64,000 bases of DNA, from assembly GCF_014199305.1 (NCBI RefSeq), contig NZ_JACIJK010000003.1, positions 310,001-374,000 on the forward strand, written 5' to 3'. This document shows, one piece after another, positions 44,951 to 54,336 of the stretch. Position numbers and translations under genes: made by a program. Source of the stretch: Sphingomonas aerophila (GTDB taxonomy: Bacteria > Pseudomonadota > Alphaproteobacteria > Sphingomonadales > Sphingomonadaceae). How positions within the stretch are numbered: the first letter of the stretch is position 1; every line of letters begins with the position of its first letter. The notes under the pieces are model-generated. The model had not been told where the DNA came from and searched no databases. It saw only the letters and a list, made by a program, of their open reading frames with translations.

Positions 44951-44984
44951 TGACCGGGCCGTACGGGGTCCTTGGGGCCTCGCC

Positions 44985-45677
44985 TCAGCTCTCGCCCGGC
45001 AGTTGTCCAAACGGCAGCGACCGCATTGCCAGCTTGCGAACGGCACCCTCGTCACCCTTCCGTAACGCCGCGATTATCTGTGCCGCTGCGCGCTGTACGA
45101 TCCGGTCAATAGGCATCGGTGTTGCGGCCCGTGCGGCGGCCTCCGCCAACGCGCGACCGCGGGAGTCATCCGGGTCCATCTGCAGGCGCAGCAACGCGGC
45201 CAGGCCGGAGAACATCGCCCGGTTTCCGCCAAGGGCCACCGCCTGATCCAGCGCCGACAAGCCGACCGGCTTTTGCGCCCCCAGCGCTGCACGGCCGACC
45301 AGCCGGCCCAGCCGCTGCACAGCCCCAAGATGCCAGGCGCCCAATGCCAGCTGCGCTTCGGCATTGCGTGGATTGCGCTGGACAAGCGCTTCGAACGACC
45401 GCCGCGCCGCCACGGCCTCACCGCGGCTGCCGGTCAGCTTCGCGTGATAGCCAATCGCGGTGGCGTGCATTAGCCCTGCCTCGGGGTCGCCGGGGCTGTT
45501 CCGCAACACGGCCGCAGCACCCTGAAGGGCAAGATTGATGCGGCCCAGGGCAGTTGCCCGGTCGTGGTCACCAAAGGACGCCTGCATCAACAGATCGCGC
45601 GGTGTTTCTGCCATGCAGGGCGTTGCCGCCGCCATGACCATGGCAATTGCAACCCCCGCCGATTGCCAACCTTTCAT
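44985..45677 (-). CDS. Exported protein with TPR-like repeats, 230 aa
   Basis: Signal peptide MKGWQSAGVAIAMVMAAATPCMA, then helical repeats of TPR type. Recognisable parts are AAVLRNSPGDPEAGLMHATA, SFEALVQRNPRNAEAQLALG and ALDQAVALGGNRAMFSGLAA. It probably acts as a periplasmic scaffold; the partner is unknown. The ATG at 45677 follows a GAGAGGG site. The longer upstream frame is not protein-like. Confidence 0.75.
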   Translation of the reverse strand: MKGWQSAGVAIAMVMAAATPCMAETPRDLLMQASFGDHDRATALGRINLALQGAAAVLRNSPGDPEAGLMHATAIGYHAKLTGSRGEAVAARRSFEALVQRNPRNAEAQLALGAWHLGAVQRLGRLVGRAALGAQKPVGLSALDQAVALGGNRAMFSGLAALLRLQMDPDDSRGRALAEAAARAATPMPIDRIVQRAAAQIIAALRKGDEGAVRKLAMRSLPFGQLPGES

Positions 45678-45745
45678 CCCTGACCCTCTCTTTTTTCTAT
45701 ACGCGTTACAACAGGTTGTACGGGCGTTGGTTGCTCTGCCCGCTT

Positions 45746-46162
45746 TCAGTCCGCCCGAATGTCGGAAAGCCGCATCAAGACAGTCCACGCCTCTTTCGAA
45801 ACGGCTGACACCGACAACCGGGGCTGGCGCACCACGGCGAGGTCCGCAAGCGCGGGTTCCGACTTCATCGCCGACAGGGTTACTGGACGGGGCAGGGCAC
45901 GAACGGGCTCCACTTGGACGGACACAAAACGGCCGTCCGGACCATCGGGCCGTGCACCCCGTGTGATCCGGACGACGCCCACCGCTTCTCGATCGGTGCC
46001 GCTATGATAGAAGAGCGCTTCGTCACCCACGGCCATCGCACGCAGGTTGTTTGCCGCTGCCGCGTTGCGAATGCCGTCCCATTCCGTCCCACCATCCGCG
46101 ACGAGGTCGGCCCAACCGAAGCTGTCGGGGTCGCCCTTTATGAGCCAATATGACCCGCTCAT
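45746..46162 (-). CDS. EVE-domain protein
   Basis: A 138-residue single EVE (PUA-like) domain: YWLIKGDPDSFGWADLVADG at the start, WDGIRNAAAANNLRAM and GDEALFYHSGTDREAVGVV. EVE domains bind modified bases in DNA or RNA. Stand-alone versions are common in proteobacteria and their ligand is unclear. The ATG at 46162 follows AGGA. Confidence 0.93.
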   Translation of the reverse strand: MSGSYWLIKGDPDSFGWADLVADGGTEWDGIRNAAAANNLRAMAVGDEALFYHSGTDREAVGVVRITRGARPDGPDGRFVSVQVEPVRALPRPVTLSAMKSEPALADLAVVRQPRLSVSAVSKEAWTVLMRLSDIRAD

Positions 46163-46292
46163 TCCTGCATCCCTCGTTAACGGGCTATTCCGACCCCATT
46201 CAGCCCGAATCGGGCAATGATCGCAACATGTTCGGCGCCTTGTGCGTTCTGGGACCCACGCGGACCGAGCGTAGAGTTGTAGGAGGTCTGAG

Positions 46293-46667
46293 ATGAATGG
46301 ATTGGTCAAGAAGGCTGGATTGGGTATCGCTCTGGCCGCAACGGCGCTGACGGCCTCGGCCCCCGCCGACGCGCAGCGCTATCGTCATTATCGCGGCGGC
46401 CGCGGTGGCGACGTCGCCGCAGGCGCATTGCTGGGCGGCATCGTCGGGCTTGGTCTTGGCGCAGCAATCGCCAACAATGACCGCGGGCGCTATTATGATC
46501 GCGGCTATTACTACGACGAGCCACCCACGGTTGTGTACCGTGAGCGTTACTATGCGCCGCCGCCTCGCGTGATCTATCGCGAACGCTATTATTCGCGCGG
46601 CGGTTATGACCGGCCCCGCGGCTACTACGGCAGCCCCTACGGGTATGGTTATGGATACGGCTACTAA
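46293..46667 (+). CDS. Exported Tyr/Gly/Arg-rich protein with glycine zipper
   Basis: A 124-residue protein with a signal peptide (LGIALAATALTASAPADA). A Gly-zipper segment follows (GGDVAAGALLGGIVGLGLGAAIA), then a low-complexity tail of YRERYY and GYGYGYGY units. Such proteins insert in or bind the envelope. The ATG follows AGGAGG. It stands alone with its own terminator. Function unknown. Confidence 0.8.
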   Translation: MNGLVKKAGLGIALAATALTASAPADAQRYRHYRGGRGGDVAAGALLGGIVGLGLGAAIANNDRGRYYDRGYYYDEPPTVVYRERYYAPPPRVIYRERYYSRGGYDRPRGYYGSPYGYGYGYGY

Positions 46668-46688
46668 GCCGCTCATTCGCTACGAAGG

Positions 46689-46719
46689 CGGCGCCGGAGC
46701 GATCCGGTGCCGCTTTTTT
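46689..46719 (+). terminator. Rho-independent terminator
   Basis: CGGCGCCGGA and TCCGGTGCCG pair (one G-U) around loop GCGA and are followed by CTTTTTT. Confidence 0.85.
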
Positions 46720-46756
46720 GTGGCCGAGCCCGTTCGCGGTGGCTAATCGCCCGACC

Positions 46757-47023
46757 ATGACCGACTCCCCGCCAGACCGCCTTTCCATCAATCCCCGCAG
46801 CTCGTTCTTTCAGCAGGACCTGCTCGAGCGCGGGGTCGGCATCCGCTTCAAGGGTGTTGAGCGGAATGACGTCGAGGAATATTCCATTTCCGAAGGATGG
46901 ATCCGGGTCGCGCTTGGCAAGAAGGTCGACCGGCATGGCCAGCCGCTTACCATCAAGCTGACCGGCCCGGTCGAGGCCTGGTTCCAGCGCGCAGCGGACG
47001 GCGACGACACTGCCGAGGGCTGA
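46757..47023 (+). CDS. DUF3297-family protein
   Basis: An 88-residue soluble protein with the compact DUF3297 sequence: DRLSINPRSSFFQQDLLERG, GIRFKGVERNDVEEYSISEG, WIRVALGKKVDRHGQP and TIKLTGPVEAWF. Length and motifs match the family throughout. The function is unknown. The ATG at 46757 is preferred over the upstream frame, which overlaps the terminator of the previous gene. Confidence 0.88.
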   Translation: MTDSPPDRLSINPRSSFFQQDLLERGVGIRFKGVERNDVEEYSISEGWIRVALGKKVDRHGQPLTIKLTGPVEAWFQRAADGDDTAEG

Positions 47024-47089
47024 ACGTCGCAAGTAACGCAGCTGGGATAGCTGAACGGTACTTCGCACTTGCAACATGTATTTATTTTA

Positions 47090-47123
47090 AACGCCGTGCG
47101 CCTTTAGCGGGCTGCACGGCGTT
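47090..47123. repeat. Inverted repeat upstream of the ferritin-like gene pair
   Basis: AACGCCGTGC and GCACGGCGTT form a perfect 10-base stem with a 14-base loop. It lies 67 bases after DUF3297 and 127 bases before the ferritin-like gene. It could be a terminator (no T-tract) or an operator. The rest of 47024-47249 shows no gene. Confidence 0.45.
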
Positions 47124-47249
47124 GTCGCGTTCGGTGAGGTTTTGCTTCGCCGGTGAAGTGATTGATGCCGTGCGTTTGTATCTGTCGCCGTAACGGCAGA
47201 TGCCTGGGTTCAGGTGAGGTCACGCCACGATGTTGAAGGGGAATGACCG

Positions 47250-48245
47250 ATGAGTGAAAGCGATCAGCTAATTCAGGCATTCGATAATCGGGCGAGGCGG
47301 CGTGATGATCGCCGGCAGTTGTTCCGGATGGTCTTGGGCGCGGCGGCAGTAGGGGCGGGAGCCTTTGCTTTCACCAGCGACGCTGCGGCGCAGTCGGTCA
47401 CCGACAATGACGTGCTGAACTTTGCGCTCAACCTCGAATATCTCGAAGCAAATTTCTACTATTACGCTGCATTTGGCACGCCGATCCCAACCGCCTCTAT
47501 CGGCACGGGCGGCATCCCGGCGGACTCGCTGCCGATCAACGCCGGCGCTCATATCGTGCCTTTCGCTGATCGTATCGTACGCGAGCACGCGCGGGAAATT
47601 GCGGCGGACGAACTGGCGCACGTCAACTTCCTTCGCTCCGCGCTCGGCTCGGCGGCGGTCGCACAACCTCAGATCGATGTGGGCACAACGCCCGATGGCG
47701 CATTCAGCACTGCGGCTCGCGCAGCCGGCTTCATCGGGGCATCATCGGCAACAGCGCCGACCTTCTTCGACCCTTATGCAGATGACCTTAGCTTCCTGTA
47801 CGGGGCCTATATCTTCGAGGATGTCGGGGTCACGGCGTACAAGGGCAGTTCTTCCCTTCTCACCAACAAGACATTCCTCGACGCTGCGGCCGGCATCCTT
47901 GCGACCGAGGCCTATCACGCCGCGATCATCCGTACGAACATCGATCAGCTCGGCGCCCGCCCGGGACTGAAGGCCGCAACGGTACGCGACGATACCGAGC
48001 TGGTGTCCAACGCCCGCGACAGCCTGGACGGCGCAACGGACCTTGATCAAGGGATCGCGTATGTCACGTCGGGGGCAGGGCCTACCTCCAACATCGTGCC
48101 GACCGATGGCAACGCCCTGGCGTTCGGTCGGACGGCACAGCAGGTGCTCAACATCGTCTACCTGAACAAGGCAGCGGTCACCGCAGGCGGCTTTTTCCCC
48201 AACGGGGTGAACGGCACCATCAAGTCCAGCGCCAACAACGCCTAA
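47250..48245 (+). CDS. Exported ferritin-like protein (first of a tandem pair)
   Basis: A 331-residue protein. The N-terminus RRDDRRQLFRMVLGAAAVGA looks like a Tat-type signal (twin Arg before a weakly hydrophobic stretch), ending near AAAQ. The mature part is a Ferritin_2-like four-helix domain with Glu/His positions in EYLEANFYYYA, REHAREIAADELAHVNFLR, FEDVGVTAYKG and TEAYHAAIIRT. These could bind a di-iron centre. The C-terminal block (QVLNIVYLNKAAVTAGGFF) is shared with the next gene, 26 bases on. Confidence 0.85.
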   Translation: MSESDQLIQAFDNRARRRDDRRQLFRMVLGAAAVGAGAFAFTSDAAAQSVTDNDVLNFALNLEYLEANFYYYAAFGTPIPTASIGTGGIPADSLPINAGAHIVPFADRIVREHAREIAADELAHVNFLRSALGSAAVAQPQIDVGTTPDGAFSTAARAAGFIGASSATAPTFFDPYADDLSFLYGAYIFEDVGVTAYKGSSSLLTNKTFLDAAAGILATEAYHAAIIRTNIDQLGARPGLKAATVRDDTELVSNARDSLDGATDLDQGIAYVTSGAGPTSNIVPTDGNALAFGRTAQQVLNIVYLNKAAVTAGGFFPNGVNGTIKSSANNA

Positions 48246-48271
48246 CCGGCACGACATTCAGGGGACCAAAG

Positions 48272-49288
48272 ATGATCGATCGTGAAACCCTATTAGAGGT
48301 GCTGGAACTGGGCGAACAGCGCCGAGCTGCGCGCCGTGCCTTTCTGAAGACAGCCGGTGTCGCCACCATGGCAGCAGGCGGCGTCTCGTTGCTCGCGGCC
48401 TGCGACGCGAATGACGACGATCAGGGACCGCCGGCCACGACGCCTCCGGCAACACCCGCGCCCACCGCCTCTCAAAACGACGTTGATATCCTCAATTTCG
48501 CGCTGAATCTCGAGTACCTCGAGTCCAACTACTATGTGTCGTCGGTGTTCGGCACGCCCCTCAATGCACAGCTGCGCACCGGCGTCGGCACGCAGGGCGA
48601 TGTGGTTGGCGGGCGCGCAGTCACCTTCACTGACCCGACGATCGCAGCCTATGCTCGCGAGATCGCGGCCGATGAAAACCAGCATGTCGTGTTTCTTCGC
48701 AACCAGCTTGGCGGTGCGGCAATCGCCATGCCGCAGATCAACATCGACGGCGGCGCGAACGGCGCGTTCACTCTTGCTGCCCGATCGGCGGGCGTGATCG
48801 GGCCGAACGAGACGTTCGATCCTTATGCGTCGGACGAGAACTGGCTGTTGGGCGGCATGCTGCTCAGCGACGTGGGCGTTACGGCGTACAAGGGCTCGGC
48901 TCGCCTCATCAACAGCCCGACGATCGTCGACCAGGCTGCGGGCATCCTCGCGGTCGAGGCCTACCACTCGGGCCTGCTCCGCACGATGCTGTACCGTAAG
49001 GGGCTCAACGCCCCCGTGCTTCGCGTGAATGCGGGCAAGATCTCCGACGCCCGTGACGCGCTCGACGGACCGGCAGACCTGGATCAGGGGATCACCGGCG
49101 ATCAGGGGCTGCCACCCAATACGGCTGCGTCGAACATCGTGCCGGCTGACTCGAACGCGATCGTATTCGGCCGAACCGCGGCACAGGTGCTCAACATCGC
49201 TTATCTGAACAAGGCGGCGGTGACCGCGGGCGGGTTCCTGCCCAACGGCGCCAATGGCAACATCAGGACAAGCGCCAACAACGCCTGA
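48272..49288 (+). CDS. Ferritin-like Tat-exported lipoprotein (second of a tandem pair)
   Basis: A 338-residue paralogue of the preceding gene. The signal RRAFLKTAGVATMAAGG is a clear Tat signal, followed by a lipobox (LLAAC), so it should be a folded, exported lipoprotein. A Pro/Thr linker follows. The ferritin-like helices carry EYLESNYYV, REIAADENQHVVFLR, LSDVGVTAYKG and VEAYHSGLLRT. Tat export fits assembly of the metal centre in the cytoplasm. A terminator follows, so the two genes form one unit. Confidence 0.87.
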   Translation: MIDRETLLEVLELGEQRRAARRAFLKTAGVATMAAGGVSLLAACDANDDDQGPPATTPPATPAPTASQNDVDILNFALNLEYLESNYYVSSVFGTPLNAQLRTGVGTQGDVVGGRAVTFTDPTIAAYAREIAADENQHVVFLRNQLGGAAIAMPQINIDGGANGAFTLAARSAGVIGPNETFDPYASDENWLLGGMLLSDVGVTAYKGSARLINSPTIVDQAAGILAVEAYHSGLLRTMLYRKGLNAPVLRVNAGKISDARDALDGPADLDQGITGDQGLPPNTAASNIVPADSNAIVFGRTAAQVLNIAYLNKAAVTAGGFLPNGANGNIRTSANNA

Positions 49289-49309
49289 TTTCGATCTCGC
49301 AGACAGAAT

Positions 49310-49341
49310 GGGCCACGTTCGTCAAGAACGCGGCCCTTTTT
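49310..49341 (+). terminator. Rho-independent terminator of the ferritin-like pair
   Basis: GGGCCACGTTC and GAACGCGGCCC pair with a single mismatch around GTCAA and are followed by TTTTT. Confidence 0.8.
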
Positions 49342-49388
49342 GTGATCTGCCTCCCCGGACCGCCTCGCCAGCGACCCGGTCCCGGGAC

Positions 49389-50192
49389 TTAGTGAACGAA
49401 GCGAGCGACCACGTCCCGGTAGCTGCGGCTCACCTTCACGCTCGCGCCTGAGTTCAGGACCAGGAAGCATTCGCCGTTGGTGTGCGGCTTCACCTGCTTG
49501 ACCAAGTCGAGGTTGACGATCGTCGACCGGTGCACTCGCTGGAACCGGCGCGGGTCCAGCCGCTTTTCCAGGTCCTTCATCGTCTCGCGCAGGATCAGGG
49601 TGTTGTCGCCGGTGTAGATGCACATGTAGTCGCCGGCCGCATCTATGCGCTCGATGGAGTCCACATCCACGCGGAAGATCTGGCCGCGATCCTTGATGTT
49701 GATCATCTTCTCGAAGCGGTTGGCGGCAACCGCTTCGGTCCCTCCATCGGCCAGATCGGTAACAGCGTCGGGGGCAACCTCCGCGAGCACTTCCTTCAGC
49801 TTGTCGGCCTCCTGGCTCCCACGCTTGTCCGCCAGGCGCTGGCGCACCCGCTCCAACGTGTCGGCGAGCCGACTCTCGTCAACCGGCTTCATCAGGTAAT
49901 CGACCGCCTGCGCCTCAAAGGCGCGCAGGGCGTGGTCGCCATAGGCCGTGACGAAGACGAACAACGGCGGTTCTACCTCCATCAACCCCTGCACCACCGA
50001 GAAGCCGTCGAAGCCGGGCATCTGGATGTCGAGAAAGACCAGGTCGGGTTTGTGGGTCTTGATAGCGCTGATCGCTTCACGCCCATTCTGGCAACGGGCA
50101 ACAATCTCCACGTCGTCGAACGGTTGAAGCCGAAGTTCCAGCCCCTGGATCGCCAGGGACTCGTCGTCGACGAGGATTGTACGGATAGTCAT
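49389..50192 (-). CDS. LytTR-family response regulator
   Basis: A 267-residue regulator with a receiver domain (D55 in VFLDIQMPG; FVTAYGD; YLMKPV) and a C-terminal LytTR DNA-binding domain (about 165-265: IERIDAAGDYMCIYTG, FQRVHRSTIVNLDLVKQV, VKVSRSYRDVVARF). It should be phosphorylated by the LytS-type kinase encoded just upstream; the two overlap as ATGA. Targets are unknown. Confidence 0.93.
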   Translation of the reverse strand: MTIRTILVDDESLAIQGLELRLQPFDDVEIVARCQNGREAISAIKTHKPDLVFLDIQMPGFDGFSVVQGLMEVEPPLFVFVTAYGDHALRAFEAQAVDYLMKPVDESRLADTLERVRQRLADKRGSQEADKLKEVLAEVAPDAVTDLADGGTEAVAANRFEKMINIKDRGQIFRVDVDSIERIDAAGDYMCIYTGDNTLILRETMKDLEKRLDPRRFQRVHRSTIVNLDLVKQVKPHTNGECFLVLNSGASVKVSRSYRDVVARFVH

Positions 50193-51346
50193 GCGGCCTC
50201 TCTGTTCACGTCGTCGAGCTGGAACGGAAACTCGATCTCCACCGAGTACCCGCCAGCCGGCCTGGAGCGCGCCTCCAGCCGCTGGTCGGCACCATAAGCC
50301 TGCACCAGCCGCTCACGTATATTGGCAAGCCCCACGCCAGTTGAAAGGCTCGGAGTATTCCGCGTCTCGTTCAAGCCGGGGCCGGTGTCGGTTACGCTGA
50401 TCTGCACCCGATCCCCGGCGAGCCGCGCCGTGATGCAGATTTCAGCGCCTTCCTCCTGCGGGGTGACCGCATATTTGATCGCGTTCTCGACCAGCGGTTG
50501 CAGCAGCAGCGAGGGCAGGCGGGCCCGCTCGGCGCGCGGATCGATGTCGAACACGGGCCGCAGGCGCTCCTCGAACCGCATTTTTTCGATCTCCAGGTAC
50601 AGCTTCAGCGTTTCGACCTCCTGCGCTACCGTGACATGAGCCGTAGGTTCGTTGGCGAGCGTGTAGCGAAGGAAGGAAGACAGCCGGCTTAGCATCGCAT
50701 TGGCGCGCTCGGTCTGCTTCAGCAGCACCAGCGTCGATATGGAATTGAGCGTGTTGAACAGGAAATGAGGGTTTAGCTGATAGCGTAGCATGGCAAGTTG
50801 CGCCGACGACGCCTGCGTTTCCAGATGCTGCATCTGATCCATCTGATCTTCGACGATCAGGTAGAAGTTGATGCCGAAATATAGGGCGGACCAGCCAGCT
50901 AGGGCTGTGAAGGCTACATAGATCGACAGAAGCATCCGGGGCAGTGTGATGCCGGGCGCGTACGGCATGATCAGCGAAAAGGTGAACGCGTCGAGGAACG
51001 CGAAGATCAGCGTCGCTGCAATCAGGGTCAGCACGACGAGCAGGATGCCGCCCGCGCGCGGCAGGGTGCGGTAATAACCGAACAGCGTCGAAAGCAGCAG
51101 CGTGATGCAATAACCGATGATCGCCTCGATCACGACCGGGACGATGATGTCGACGCTGGTGGCGTTGGAGATCGAGGACACGCCCCGCAGCACCACGAAA
51201 CCCGTCCAGCCTGCGGCCTGCAACGTCCAGAAAGCGCGATTCTTGTTCTCGAAGAACGGGCGTGCCGAAACCGGCGGACGGGCTATCGCCGGGCCCGTTG
51301 CGGGGGATCGGGAAGGGGTAGCTTGCGGGACTGACTGGGACGCCAT
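50189..51346 (-). CDS. LytS-type sensor histidine kinase
   Basis: A 385-residue kinase with four or five membrane helices (about 43-165), a short coiled link (EDQMDQMQHLETQASSAQL) and a His_kinase domain. The phospho-acceptor is H194 in LNPHFLFNTLNS. HATPase motifs are LVENAIKYA, DTGPGLN and GVGLANIRERL. No separate input domain is present, so the signal is probably sensed in the membrane. It forms a coupled pair with the LytTR regulator. Confidence 0.92.
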   Translation of the reverse strand: MASQSVPQATPSRSPATGPAIARPPVSARPFFENKNRAFWTLQAAGWTGFVVLRGVSSISNATSVDIIVPVVIEAIIGYCITLLLSTLFGYYRTLPRAGGILLVVLTLIAATLIFAFLDAFTFSLIMPYAPGITLPRMLLSIYVAFTALAGWSALYFGINFYLIVEDQMDQMQHLETQASSAQLAMLRYQLNPHFLFNTLNSISTLVLLKQTERANAMLSRLSSFLRYTLANEPTAHVTVAQEVETLKLYLEIEKMRFEERLRPVFDIDPRAERARLPSLLLQPLVENAIKYAVTPQEEGAEICITARLAGDRVQISVTDTGPGLNETRNTPSLSTGVGLANIRERLVQAYGADQRLEARSRPAGGYSVEIEFPFQLDDVNREAA

Positions 51347-51437
51347 GCAGGTGTACTACACGCGCCAACGCGCGCGAGGAACCCGCCGCAGTGTCCGCGC
51401 GCTTGGGAGAACGACCCTAAGCATCAAGGACCCTTGC

Positions 51438-51710
51438 ATGAGCGACCAGCGCGTTACGATCGAGCCAGCCAGCCTGTTCGACAATATCGAGGACGGCCAG
51501 ATCGAGTTTACCGGCAGCGCTGATGCCGACGCCTATCGGTTCGCGTTGCGCTATGACGTGGTCGAGGCAATGTCGGGCGCGATCCCACAGGGCGACGCGT
51601 TGGCCTATGTTCAGGCTAATCTGACCGAAATCGAGCCGATCGCCGCGCGCGCACTGGGACGCGACTATGATCAGGAGCTGATCATCATCAGCGAGAACGA
51701 CCTGGTCTGA
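51438..51710 (+). CDS. Small conserved protein, possibly DUF1488
   Basis: A 90-residue acidic protein starting MSDQRVTIEPASLFDNIEDG. The pattern (IEFTGSADADAYRFALRYDV, a middle helix pair, then IEPIAARALGR and a C-terminal IIISENDL) resembles DUF1488 as I remember it. This is not certain. It is divergent from the LytS kinase gene and ends before a strong bidirectional terminator. Confidence 0.6.
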   Translation: MSDQRVTIEPASLFDNIEDGQIEFTGSADADAYRFALRYDVVEAMSGAIPQGDALAYVQANLTEIEPIAARALGRDYDQELIIISENDLV

Positions 51711-51735
51711 CCTGACGGTTCGCCAGATACGACAA

Positions 51736-51764
51736 GGGCCGCCGTCCAATGTGGACGGCGGCCC
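51736..51764. terminator. Bidirectional terminator hairpin
   Basis: GGGCCGCCGTCC and GGACGGCGGCCC form a perfect 12-base stem with loop AATGT between convergent genes. Confidence 0.75.
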
Positions 51765-51789
51765 CGATCAGCCCGTTCGAGCGCCGCAA

Positions 51790-54336
51790 TCAGTACTCGA
51801 AGTGGATCGAGCCGATGAACGTCCGCGGCGCACCGAAGGTGAAGCGCGGATTATTGCTGAAGGCGGTGTTGGTGGCGAGGTTGCCGAAATACCGCTCCTT
51901 CAGCAGGTTGGTAACATTGAACTGGAGGTAGGTACGCTCCAGCCCGACCGGGGTCAGGCTCAGACGAACGTCCGCATTGACGACCGTGTACCCGGCGCTC
52001 TTCAGATCATTGACGTCGGTGACCCAGCGATCGCCGGTGTGCTTCGCCTCTACGCCGCCGGACACGGCGCCAAAGTCGAGCTGCGCCCGGCCGCCATATT
52101 GCCACTTGGGCGTCTCGACCGTGAACTTGCCACGCGTGGCAGCAATGACAGTGCCCCTGATCGGATCAATTGCATCATTCTGCAGCTCGGAGTCCAGGTA
52201 GGAGCCGAAGCCGTACAGCGATAGCCACTTCACCGGGCGAACCGCGACACTTGCATCAACGCCACCCTGCTTCACCGCACCGACGTTACGATCCAGGCTT
52301 TGGGTTGCGCCGCCCTCCAACTGCACGAGCGAGCTGATGATGCGGTTCTTGTAGTAGGTATACCAGCCGACCACCTGCGCCTGGATCGTCCGCGAGCTGT
52401 AACGTAGGCCGAGCTCGAAGGTGTCGGTTTTCTCCGGCTTCACCTCGTCGACAGGGTTAATCTTTACATCGTCGAACGAGTAAAGATTGTCGGTCTTGGG
52501 AACCGAGTATCCCTTGGCGTACGTCGCAAACATGCTGAGGTCGCTGACAAGGTTGTAGGTCAGGCCGACGTTCGGCAGCACCGAGCTGTAGGTTTTCAGG
52601 CGGTTGTTGTACGGAAGACCGTATCCCGCCGTGGTGGGGTTTGCCGCCACGGACGCTGCCGACTGGGACGTGCAGTATGCATCGCTCGAGTTACCGGGGA
52701 TGGTGTAGCAATAATTGGTCAGGTTGCGGCGGAAGAACGGCGCACGTACCCCGAGCTGCACCTTAAGCGCATCGTCGAAGAACTGACCGCGATATTCGCC
52801 CGAGATCTGGTGCAGGATTGCATAGGACAGACGATTGCGCTTGTTCAGCACTTCGCCGGCTGCGTCGCGAACGGCGTACGGACCCTCGTTGTCCAGCGCG
52901 CTGAACACTTCAAAGGGCGCGCCCTGCGCCGAGAGCAGGCTCGCTTCGCCGGTCTGGCGGTGACGGGCACGGTCCCAGGTATAGGCCAGACGAACCAGGT
53001 TGTTCTGGTCGAGGTCGTAGCGCAGGCCTGCAATTGCAGTGAAGCGCTGGGTCCGGGTGTTCGACGGCCAATAGACCCGAACGTTGTCGAGAAGGTCGCC
53101 GTCGCCGTTCAGATCGGCACCCGTTGCGATGCCGGCGCCAACGCGCTGGAACTGCAGATTGTACTGGTTGGTGCCGTTGGCGCGAGCGTTCGCCTCCGAG
53201 AAAACGGTTGAGCCGCCACCGTTCGCGCGGGTGAAGCTATACGCGCCGTCGAAGGTGAAGGTCAGTGCATCGGACAGCGAGAAGCGCGAATTGATGCGCA
53301 GGTTACCCGTATCTGACGGGTTGATCGCCGTGTCCTTCACGTTGAAGCACTGGCCCTGGGTATCGTTCTGAGCCGTGCCGTTTACGCCTGCCGCTGCCGG
53401 ACGGGCGCAAGTGAAATCGTACAAAAAGGCCGAGCTGCGATTGTCGAATACGGAATCGAACTGCCGGTCGCTCAGATCTAGCGTGTAGGGCGCCGCAGGC
53501 GTTGCAGTCGTCGGGATCGTCGCGCCCTGAACCGTGGTGCGGATATTGGTCAGGGTCGGATTGCTGTAAGAATTGTTGCGGTTCTTGTTGAAGTGGCCGC
53601 CCAGCGCAATGAAGTCACCCGAGCCGCCAATCGGCTGATACAGGCGGAAGTTGTACTGCTGCTTGTAGATCTCGCCGTAGCCACGATACTGGTCGTACCG
53701 GTCGCTGCTGGCGGCAATCCACATCTTGGTGCCGAATTTGGTGAACACGCCCGTGTTCAACATTCCGAACACGCGGTTCCGATCAAACGTGCCGTGCGAG
53801 TACACGCCAATCACGTGCATTTCGTCGGTCGGTGTGACCGAGCGGTAATTGACCGTGCCGCCCGAAGCGCTCGCCGTCGGTGAGTCGACGTCAGTCGCGC
53901 CGAAATTGACGTTGACCTGCTCGATCAGCTCGGGGTCGAGCTGCTGGTTGGTGTAGATCGAATAGTTGCCCGAATCGTTCAACGGAATGCCGTCGAACGT
54001 CGTGGACACGCGATCGCCGCTGAAACCGCGAATACGCAGCTGGCCGCCCGACGAGCCGTACGGGTCGGAGTTGGTGAAGCTGACACCGGGAACCAGGTTG
54101 ATCGTGTCGAAGATCGTCTGGCCGGGAGCGCGACGCTCGATCAGCTCCTGCGTGATGACTGCGCGCGCCTTGGGTGTGTCCGGGGTCTGAACACCGGCGA
54201 CGGTCGGCGCACCGCGCGAACCCGTGACGACGACGTCCTCGCCCTCCGCGTCCACAGTGCCCGTCGACTGGGCGAAGGCCGCCCCCGGGATCATGAGCGC
54301 GGCAAAGGCCACGCCACAGGCAAGCTTCATACGCAT
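51790..54336 (-). CDS. TonB-dependent outer-membrane receptor
   Basis: An 848-residue receptor with a signal peptide (MRMKLACGVAFAALMIPGAAFAQ). The plug domain includes VITQELIERRAPGQTIFDTI, LRIRGFSGDRVSTTFDGIPL and SGGTVNYRSV. A large beta-barrel follows and ends FGAPRTFIGSIHFEY, with the expected terminal aromatic residue. The substrate is unknown; siderophores, vitamin B12 and plant sugars are common for sphingomonads. I chose the ATG at 54336 over a TTG at 54354. No transporter lies alongside. Confidence 0.94.
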   Translation of the reverse strand: MRMKLACGVAFAALMIPGAAFAQSTGTVDAEGEDVVVTGSRGAPTVAGVQTPDTPKARAVITQELIERRAPGQTIFDTINLVPGVSFTNSDPYGSSGGQLRIRGFSGDRVSTTFDGIPLNDSGNYSIYTNQQLDPELIEQVNVNFGATDVDSPTASASGGTVNYRSVTPTDEMHVIGVYSHGTFDRNRVFGMLNTGVFTKFGTKMWIAASSDRYDQYRGYGEIYKQQYNFRLYQPIGGSGDFIALGGHFNKNRNNSYSNPTLTNIRTTVQGATIPTTATPAAPYTLDLSDRQFDSVFDNRSSAFLYDFTCARPAAAGVNGTAQNDTQGQCFNVKDTAINPSDTGNLRINSRFSLSDALTFTFDGAYSFTRANGGGSTVFSEANARANGTNQYNLQFQRVGAGIATGADLNGDGDLLDNVRVYWPSNTRTQRFTAIAGLRYDLDQNNLVRLAYTWDRARHRQTGEASLLSAQGAPFEVFSALDNEGPYAVRDAAGEVLNKRNRLSYAILHQISGEYRGQFFDDALKVQLGVRAPFFRRNLTNYCYTIPGNSSDAYCTSQSAASVAANPTTAGYGLPYNNRLKTYSSVLPNVGLTYNLVSDLSMFATYAKGYSVPKTDNLYSFDDVKINPVDEVKPEKTDTFELGLRYSSRTIQAQVVGWYTYYKNRIISSLVQLEGGATQSLDRNVGAVKQGGVDASVAVRPVKWLSLYGFGSYLDSELQNDAIDPIRGTVIAATRGKFTVETPKWQYGGRAQLDFGAVSGGVEAKHTGDRWVTDVNDLKSAGYTVVNADVRLSLTPVGLERTYLQFNVTNLLKERYFGNLATNTAFSNNPRFTFGAPRTFIGSIHFEY

